DNA of 64,000 nucleotides from JAXMHN01 sp964578605 (GTDB lineage Bacteria; Verrucomicrobiota; Verrucomicrobiia; Limisphaerales; SIBE01): the NCBI GenBank assembly GCA_964578605.1, contig CAZODO010000005.1:1-64000 (forward strand), given 5' to 3'. How positions within the stretch are numbered: position 1 is the stretch's first letter; every line of letters begins with the position of its first letter. Position numbers and translations under genes: made by a program. The notes below the pieces were generated by a model that had not been told where the DNA came from, ran no database searches, and was given only the letters and a program-made list of their open reading frames with translations. This document shows positions 58,780 through 64,000 of this stretch, piece after piece.

Positions 58780-59648
58780 CGCTTGGCTAGAAGCACGCCG
58801 GTTTGATGGCCGTATGCCTCCGGTTTCGTGCTGAGCGTTTTGAAGAACGGGTCCAGTCGTGCGCAGAGCGACCGGAGATTGTAGAAAACCTGGGCGCCGC
58901 GTGGGGAGCGCCGGATGGTGAACATGGCGAACCCGTTCGGTGCGGAGTCGATTCGGTGCTGGTGCGCGTCGAGCATCTGGGCGAGCGGCTCATGCCGGCG
59001 GGTGGTTTTCAGCAGAGCGATGGTGTGCTCGTCATGGACGGTGATATAGAGGTGCCCGCCCGCTCTGAGGACTCGCCGCAGTTCCAGAAACCACGAATCC
59101 ACCAACTCGGAGATATGCGAAAAGACCGACCCGGCATAGACGAGGTCGAAGTATCCGTCCGGAAAGGGCAAATGGGGCAAACTGGTATTCGTCGCGAAAT
59201 GGAAGGGCGGCGTCAGGTGTTGCTGGCACCAGGAGGTGTAATTGGCATTGATATCCACGCCCCAGAATTCCGTCTGGACAGCCTCGGCACTGAACCAGCG
59301 GAGCAGACGACCGGTGGCGCAACCCAGTTCCATGGCCCGTTGCCCTGGCGTCAGTGAGGCGTTGTGCTCCTTAAGGAGCGCGCGCAATTGATCGACGTCG
59401 CGCCGTCCTGTGGCGAGATATTCGTCCAGCGTGTCGTAGACGTTTTCCCAAAGGGCCTTCGGCGGAATGGGCAGCTCCCCTATGGTGCGCGCCGGCGGAT
59501 TCGGCAGGATGGAGAAGACTTGGCCTTGTTGAAACGGGATGAACTTGGCGGGAAACGCCGGATGCTCCATCGCGAGAGCGGCAACGACGTTCGCCAGTTT
59601 TTGGAAGGCTTCGAGGCAGACGTCTTTGGCAGCTCGGACAATGTTCAT
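58776..59648 (-). CDS. class I SAM-dependent methyltransferase
   Basis: 290 residues with a Rossmann methyltransferase core: QRAMELGCATGRLLRWFSAEAVQTEFWGVDINANYTSWCQQHLTPPFHFATNTSLPHLPFPDGYFDLVYAGSVFSHISELVDSWFLELRRVLRAGGHLYITVHD. The N-terminal 90 residues are helical. Likely methylates a sugar or glycan in the surface polysaccharide made by the neighbouring transferases. Coupled to the GT4 gene by ATGA; 33 bp after the GT2 stop. Confidence 0.85.
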   Translation of the reverse strand: MNIVRAAKDVCLEAFQKLANVVAALAMEHPAFPAKFIPFQQGQVFSILPNPPARTIGELPIPPKALWENVYDTLDEYLATGRRDVDQLRALLKEHNASLTPGQRAMELGCATGRLLRWFSAEAVQTEFWGVDINANYTSWCQQHLTPPFHFATNTSLPHLPFPDGYFDLVYAGSVFSHISELVDSWFLELRRVLRAGGHLYITVHDEHTIALLKTTRRHEPLAQMLDAHQHRIDSAPNGFAMFTIRRSPRGAQVFYNLRSLCARLDPFFKTLSTKPEAYGHQTGVLLAKR

Positions 59649-59681
59649 GCGATCACAGCTTGCAGGCTTCGCTGTGGCCAG

Positions 59682-60476
59682 TCACTTCAAAAGCCGCTTG
59701 ATCCAGGACCGCGCCCGGACCGCTCTCAGGTAAAGGAACGCCCGCACCAGCGTATACCGGGACGCCGGGTAGTTGATGCTGTCAGCGGTTCGGCGGTTCA
59801 TGCACAACACCTCGGGGATGTTGTAGACCTTCGTGAACGCGCCGACATTCTCCATGAAGATCCCGTCCGCATGAGTGGCGTGCGCCCGGTCCTCGGAGAA
59901 ATACTCCGTTGTGCGGTAAATCTCGCGATACCGCTCCAGCACCGGCTGCGTATGGCAGAACTGGAGGTAATCGACCTCAAAATCGAGCTTCCGGCCGTTG
60001 CAGAAGCGCCCTGCGGGTTCGTCCGCGACCTTCTGCCCGACCACGACCACTTTGCCTTGCGCGTCCACGAAACCCACATCTTGCGAGGCGTACATGGCCT
60101 GCGGCTCGCGGTGGTGTTCGTTGTAAAACTTCCAGAACGTGGCGAACGCAGGCGGATAAAGAAGATCGTCATCGCACAAGGACATGATCAGCTCTCCGCG
60201 AAGCGTTCCTGCGTTCAGGATCCGGTTGCAGCACCAGGACGCCATGTTTCGGGACTTCGCGATCTCGGGCGTTTCGCCGGATTCGATAATCTTGATGCGC
60301 GGGTCTTTCAGGTAGTCGAAGAACCCTTGGCGCAGCAAGACCCCACTGTCGACGAGCACGGCTTCCCAATCCTGGTGCGTCTGATCCAGCACGCTCTGGA
60401 CCGCCTGTTTTACGAGGTCCGGTTTGTTATGCGAAATGATGATGATGCTGATATCCGGCATAGTCTTGCGGCTCAC
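59682..60476 (-). CDS. GT2-family glycosyltransferase
   Basis: 264 residues with a GT-A fold: ISIIIISHNKPDLVKQAVQSVLDQTHQDWEAVLVDSG and the metal-binding LIMSLCDDDLLYPPAFATFW. The C-terminus has MENVGAFTKVYNIPEVLCMNRRTADSI. Acceptors are not readable. Start overlaps the preceding methyltransferase gene by four bases (60473-60476), so translation is coupled. Confidence 0.88.
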   Translation of the reverse strand: MSRKTMPDISIIIISHNKPDLVKQAVQSVLDQTHQDWEAVLVDSGVLLRQGFFDYLKDPRIKIIESGETPEIAKSRNMASWCCNRILNAGTLRGELIMSLCDDDLLYPPAFATFWKFYNEHHREPQAMYASQDVGFVDAQGKVVVVGQKVADEPAGRFCNGRKLDFEVDYLQFCHTQPVLERYREIYRTTEYFSEDRAHATHADGIFMENVGAFTKVYNIPEVLCMNRRTADSINYPASRYTLVRAFLYLRAVRARSWIKRLLK

Positions 60477-61420
60477 GTGCCGCGGTTTCCCCGGCTAAGG
60501 AGGGATCGAACGGTCTTCGCCAGACGGCTGTGGATCAGGGCTCGCGCGAAGCGGTCGGCCAGCATCTGGCGCCGCACGCGCGCTCTCAAGGTGCGCACCG
60601 TCTCGTCCGATTCGCTGAACAACTGCAGAAGCTCAGCATACGCCGCGCCCTGCTCTTGCGGACAGAGGAACCCGATCCCCGACATCGTCCGCCAAAGGAT
60701 GGTCCCAAACATGCCGGGCGTCTGGCGAATCTGGGCGAAGCTTTCCTCGAGCTTCCAGTTGACCACGTCATGGAACAGATAGACGCAACCGGGCGCTGCA
60801 ACTTGCCTGGCAGCGTCGAAATCCAGCAGCACCTGGGCCGGCGTGTGATAACCATCGATAAACACCAGGTCGGGTTTCTCCGGAAGGTGCTTCGCAACCG
60901 CGGCCGAAACATCCGTGGGCGAGTAACCCTTGACCACCTCAACCCTTAGCCCGTGCTTGCGCGCCAGATCATTCGTGAGATTGATCCCGGAATCGCTGCT
61001 GACCGGCAGGGTGCGGGGCGTGCCCGAGATCTTGTTGATCGTCCATTGGAGCAGGCGCTGGAGCCAGTCTTGTGAGACGGAGATGCCGCAGTCGAGGGCC
61101 ATCACCTTGGCCTCAGGCCAGAGCATCCCCAAAAGCAGCGTGCTCCATCCAAAGGAATTGCCCACGATGAAGATCGAGCGGAAATCCGCCGCCAAACTCA
61201 GGTGCTCCAGGAATGGAATCTCATAGAGCGAGACGCCACCTCCGCCCGTCTCGAACGGCTTCCCCTTCTCGAACACCAGAGTAAACGGCGCGTCTCGCCA
61301 ACCGCGAAAATGGTAGGGGTTCAACCCCGTCTGGACGCGGAACCCGGCCTCCCGGTAGATCCGGACAAGCCGGGCCATCGGCGTTTCGAGCGCGCCTGGT
61401 TTACGCATTCCCATGGCCAA
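60473..61420 (-). CDS. class I SAM-dependent methyltransferase (Methyltransf_24-like)
   Basis: 315 residues. A Rossmann core is visible (SIFIVGNSFGWSTLLLGMLWPEAKVMALDCGISVSQDWL, then RVEVVKGYSPTDVSAAVAKHLPEKPDLVFIDGYHTPAQVLLDFDAARQVAAPGCVYLFHDVV). The FIDG/FHDVV pair is typical of cephalosporin hydroxylase-like/Methyltransf_24 proteins, often found in glycan clusters. It starts 9 bp after the URO-D-like gene and overlaps the GT2 gene, so it is within the same operon. Confidence 0.85.
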   Translation of the reverse strand: MAMGMRKPGALETPMARLVRIYREAGFRVQTGLNPYHFRGWRDAPFTLVFEKGKPFETGGGGVSLYEIPFLEHLSLAADFRSIFIVGNSFGWSTLLLGMLWPEAKVMALDCGISVSQDWLQRLLQWTINKISGTPRTLPVSSDSGINLTNDLARKHGLRVEVVKGYSPTDVSAAVAKHLPEKPDLVFIDGYHTPAQVLLDFDAARQVAAPGCVYLFHDVVNWKLEESFAQIRQTPGMFGTILWRTMSGIGFLCPQEQGAAYAELLQLFSESDETVRTLRARVRRQMLADRFARALIHSRLAKTVRSLLSRGNRGT

Positions 61421-61429
61421 ACGTCCGCT

Positions 61430-62866
61430 TTAGAAGCTCAGCAGCATCTGCCAAATGAAGGAGTTGCCCATCCCGTCAATTTGTTCCCAGACCTGGCGGA
61501 CCATATCGGGGTTGCCTGTGATCTCCGGCAATTGCTTGGCTTTTTCCTCCCATGGCAGGCAAACGCCCGGCTTGATCCGCGGCTCGGCCCGGGCCGCGAG
61601 GCCCTTCAAACCCGGCCGTTCCGCCACCGAGGCTGGAACATCGCATGGCGGCGTGGCCGCCGGCGCGCTGGACGACGAATAGACGCCATACTCGCGGATG
61701 AACTCCGTCATGGCGCGCAAGTTCTCCACGGACGTGTCGTCTTGCATGATGGCACTGGCGTCGGCGATGTATCCGCCCTCTTGCGCGACCGCGTCGATGA
61801 CCTTCTTGCAATGCGCTCGGACCTCGTCCGGTTTCCCGTAACTTAGCAGAACGTTCGGGATGCCGCCGCTCAGGCAGAACTTGTGCCCAAATTTCTCGTG
61901 CGCTTTGAAGATGTCGCCGCGATCGACGTGGAAGACCAGGCTGCGGTCGGGAAGTTGGGCAAAGGCGTCGTAATGGTAATCCCAGGCGCCCTCGGCATAG
62001 AAGAGCGTCTGGTGGCCGTGCTTCCAGAACTCTTCGATGATCGGTTTGAGCGTCGGCCAGTAATGGGAATCGAACTGGCGGGGATTGATGAACGGCACGC
62101 AGCCCCGGTGCATCCAGAAGCCAATGGGAACCTGCTTGTTTGGGTCGGCCGTGGTCATCCCGACATGGCAAAGGTGGGGCATCAGGGCTTCGCAAGCTTG
62201 GAGGACCTTCTTCGGCTGCGTGTGCATGTCCATCGTGAGCCCAACATAGCCGCGCAGTTTGTCCGCCAGAATGTCAAACGGCGCCTTGAAGATGCCCGAA
62301 ATGGCCGACACGGTCCCGCATTCGGTCCGCAACCGGCCGACCTGCGGGCCGAACGCGTAGAAGTAGGAGAGCATGGCCATCGCCGTCTTCACCAGGGCGA
62401 GGTTGTTCCGGTAAGTGGACGGCTCGCCAATCCGGCTGATCTCGGTCGAAACGCGCGGCAGCCAGACGTTGTAAAGGAACCCTGTCGGATCATCGATCAG
62501 CGCGTCATATTCATCGGGGCGCATAAAGGCGTCCGCTTCGGACGGCTCGACATAATTGAACCCGACGTCGTGGGGTATCCCCACGCCAGGGATGCCGTAG
62601 TAACGCAGGCCGGCCGCCTGGGCGAGCCCTGTCCAAACGTAAACCATGTTCGGAACGACGGCGTCCCAATCGAAATCGCGCGCGCACTTCACGGCGGCCT
62701 CGAACGCTTTGCCGTAATCGTGCGCCACTTCCTGGCAGGTGTATCCCGCGTATTTGCCCGTGAACTCCGCAACAAACGGCCGGATCGGCACGCAGTCCGG
62801 CTTCTCATTGCGCATGGCGGTCACGTACCGATTCAGACGTTTTTGATAGAGTTGCTCGGTGTTCAT
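61430..62866 (-). CDS. URO-D-fold protein (corrinoid-methyltransferase-like)
   Basis: 478 residues with a URO-D (uroporphyrinogen decarboxylase) TIM-barrel pattern: PIRPFVAEFTGKYAGYTCQEVAHDYGKAFEAAVKCARDFDWDAVV, then DVGFNYVEPSEADAFM, QVPIGFWMHRGCVPFINPRQFDSHYWPTLKPIIEEFWKHGHQTLFYAEGAWDYHYDAFAQ and KFCLSGGIPNVLLSYGKPDEVRAHCKKVI. It is larger than true HemE (about 350) and fits the MtaA/CmuA-like groups that move methyl groups to corrinoids, though the classical zinc Cys/His set is not clear. It leads the glycosyltransferase operon (9-bp gap). Its substrate is unknown. Confidence 0.75.
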   Translation of the reverse strand: MNTEQLYQKRLNRYVTAMRNEKPDCVPIRPFVAEFTGKYAGYTCQEVAHDYGKAFEAAVKCARDFDWDAVVPNMVYVWTGLAQAAGLRYYGIPGVGIPHDVGFNYVEPSEADAFMRPDEYDALIDDPTGFLYNVWLPRVSTEISRIGEPSTYRNNLALVKTAMAMLSYFYAFGPQVGRLRTECGTVSAISGIFKAPFDILADKLRGYVGLTMDMHTQPKKVLQACEALMPHLCHVGMTTADPNKQVPIGFWMHRGCVPFINPRQFDSHYWPTLKPIIEEFWKHGHQTLFYAEGAWDYHYDAFAQLPDRSLVFHVDRGDIFKAHEKFGHKFCLSGGIPNVLLSYGKPDEVRAHCKKVIDAVAQEGGYIADASAIMQDDTSVENLRAMTEFIREYGVYSSSSAPAATPPCDVPASVAERPGLKGLAARAEPRIKPGVCLPWEEKAKQLPEITGNPDMVRQVWEQIDGMGNSFIWQMLLSF

Positions 62867-63224
62867 GCGGGAAGATTACTAAGCCGACTCGCATCTGGCG
62901 AGCCCCACGAGGCTTGGGTCTGGAAGGCGAGTCGGGTCGGCCCGGCAAGTTCGAGGGGTGCCCACGAAACACGCCAAGCACACGAATGGGAACGGGCAGC
63001 CGAACGCTGGCCAGCCCTGCCCTGGATGCCACGTATTCAACCCGTATATCACACGTATTTAACTCGCTTGGGAATCGAGTTAAATACGTGTTAAATACCT
63101 GTTATATACGTGTTATATCCCTAACCAGCTGCCTCAGACTGGCTGGGGAGACCGCAGCCTGAACCCAGAGATCACGAGCAGGAGCGCGAAGCCACTCGGA
63201 CCTGCCGGGCATCTTTCGGGCTCC
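62867..63224. other. intergenic region with 11-bp array
   Basis: 358 bp between the URO-D-like gene 5' end and the 3' end of the histidine kinase gene. It holds the array of locus 5 (63031-63118). Outside it I see no gene or other structured element. Confidence 0.5.
63031..63118. repeat. 11-bp phased array, locus 5 (8 exact units)
   Basis: Eight units of exactly 11 bp: ACGTATTCAAC, CCGTATATCAC, ACGTATTTAAC, TCGCTTGGGAA, TCGAGTTAAAT, ACGTGTTAAAT, ACCTGTTATAT, ACGTGTTATAT. The second half is the inverse of the first: ACACGTATTTAACTCG (63051-63066) and its exact reverse complement (63076-63091) form a 16-bp perfect inverted repeat with a nine-base centre. Confidence 0.88.
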
Positions 63225-64000
63225 TCAGTCAGCCGGTAATTGCAGGCGGGCCACGCAACCGTGGATTTCTTTGCGATTCTCGAGCGTCAGGCTGCCGCCA
63301 TGCGCTTCGGCAATCTGCCGGCAGAGGACCAATCCAATGCCCGAACCGCCCTGTTTGGTGGTGAAAAAGGGCACGAACAGGTTGGCGGTATTGGAGAGCC
63401 CTGGCCCATCGTCTTCCACCCAAACCTCGAGGTTGGCCTGGTGCCGGATCCAGCCAATCCGGACGCCGCCTTTGGTTTCGAGCGCGGCATCGGCCGCGTT
63501 GCGAAGGAGATTGATCAGCAGTTGGTCGAGTTGGTCGCCGTCGGCCTGCACCGTGACCGCCGGGCCGGGGCGGACCTCGACCAGGAGCCGGGTCTCGAGC
63601 CGGACGACCCGCCCGATGCACGAAGCGATCTCGACGGGACGCAACTTGGGCGGGGGCAGGCGCGCGATGCGCGTGTAGGCTTCCATGAACCGGCTCAACG
63701 CTCCGGTGCGAGCGGAAATCACTCCCAGACCTCGCTTCATGTCGTCGGTCCAGTCGGGCGGCTTGGGGTCGCGGCTGAGAAGCGTTTCCATGCTGCCGGC
63801 GATCGACTTGATAGGCGCGAGCGAATTGTTCAGCTCGTGGCCGAGGACGCGCAACAATCTTTGCCAAGCCTGGCGCTCCTCTTCGCGCAACGTGCGGCTC
63901 AGGTCCGTGAGCACGAGCAGTTGGTGGGGAACCCCTTGCTCGCGGAAGGTGCTCCGGCGCATTCCCCACCGGCCCATCCCGCCCGGGAACGTGGCTTGAA
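63225..64000 (-). CDS. sensor histidine kinase, C-terminal part (cut by window edge)
   Basis: At least 258 residues; the frame is open to the right edge, so the true start lies outside. The visible part has the end of a PAS-like region (STFREQGVPHQLLVLTDLSRTLREEERQAWQRL), the dimerisation box with H in RVLGHELNNSLAPIKSIAGSM, and an HATPase domain with LLINLLRNAADAAL (N box), VEDDGPGLSN (G1) and GSGIGLVLCRQIAEAHGG (G2). This is the NtrY-type group often linked to NtrC-like regulators. The ligand and partner lie outside the window. Confidence 0.88.
   Translation of the reverse strand, partial: QATFPGGMGRWGMRRSTFREQGVPHQLLVLTDLSRTLREEERQAWQRLLRVLGHELNNSLAPIKSIAGSMETLLSRDPKPPDWTDDMKRGLGVISARTGALSRFMEAYTRIARLPPPKLRPVEIASCIGRVVRLETRLLVEVRPGPAVTVQADGDQLDQLLINLLRNAADAALETKGGVRIGWIRHQANLEVWVEDDGPGLSNTANLFVPFFTTKQGGSGIGLVLCRQIAEAHGGSLTLENRKEIHGCVARLQLPAD

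Overview
The window looks like a piece of a high-GC Gram-negative chromosome from the Verrucomicrobiota. I infer this from the mix of families: an exported DUF1080 protein, a ceramidase-type protein, DUF362, a large exported beta-helix protein, a BamD/LptE/Mla/LpxD outer-membrane set, and long, low-complexity repeat proteins. No 16S rRNA, tRNA, phage, IS element or CRISPR was seen, so the taxonomic call rests on gene content only.

Layout. 0.2-5.1 kb: a DMT-type permease, a secreted DUF1080 protein, a GpgS-like glycosyltransferase, an exported sialidase-fold protein and a small YdcH/DUF465 protein. 5.7-15.6 kb: envelope biogenesis (BamD-like, LptE, YebC, an RND/MMPL exporter, then an exported 'WP' repeat protein followed by a tightly coupled MlaE-MlaF-MlaD lipid transporter). 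16-21 kb: ruvC, ruvA, a DUF374 acyltransferase, a lytic transglycosylase and priA. 21-23.4 kb: an ECF sigma / membrane protein / Spy-CnrX-like sensor operon and a VapBC-type module. 23.5-31.2 kb: an exported beta-helix protein, panD, lpxD, DUF362, a ceramidase-type protein and a proline-rich small protein. 31.3-35.7 kb: hisC, a split phosphotransacetylase (catalytic and BioD-like/DRTGG parts on two genes) and an aldo/keto reductase. 36-38.6 kb: a giant protein of about 22 repeats of 32 residues. 38.7-47.5 kb: the membrane arm of respiratory complex I (nuoH-J-K-L-M-M-N) with two nuoM genes and no nuoI. 47.9-56.3 kb: mgtE, L-rhamnose mutarotase plus an exported AGE-family epimerase, a hybrid receiver-histidine kinase with an NtrC-type regulator, a secreted coiled-coil protein, an outer-membrane barrel and a tandem ACT protein. 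56.4-62.9 kb: a GH43-like exported protein and an operon of two glycosyltransferases, two methyltransferases and a URO-D-like protein. The right edge cuts a sensor histidine kinase.

Most unusual signal. Five intergenic regions carry arrays of degenerate units with an almost exact 11-bp period (5352-5417, 10931-11006, 22520-22596, 34584-34692, 63031-63118). Unit sequences differ completely from locus to locus, but the period is constant. In three of them the later units are inverted copies of the earlier ones, and every array lies 55-225 bp upstream of the 5' end of a gene. This looks like a class of helically phased arrays that ordinary annotation would miss. The second notable system is the two-NuoM complex I, whose NuoL also appears to carry an elongated C-terminal lateral-helix region.
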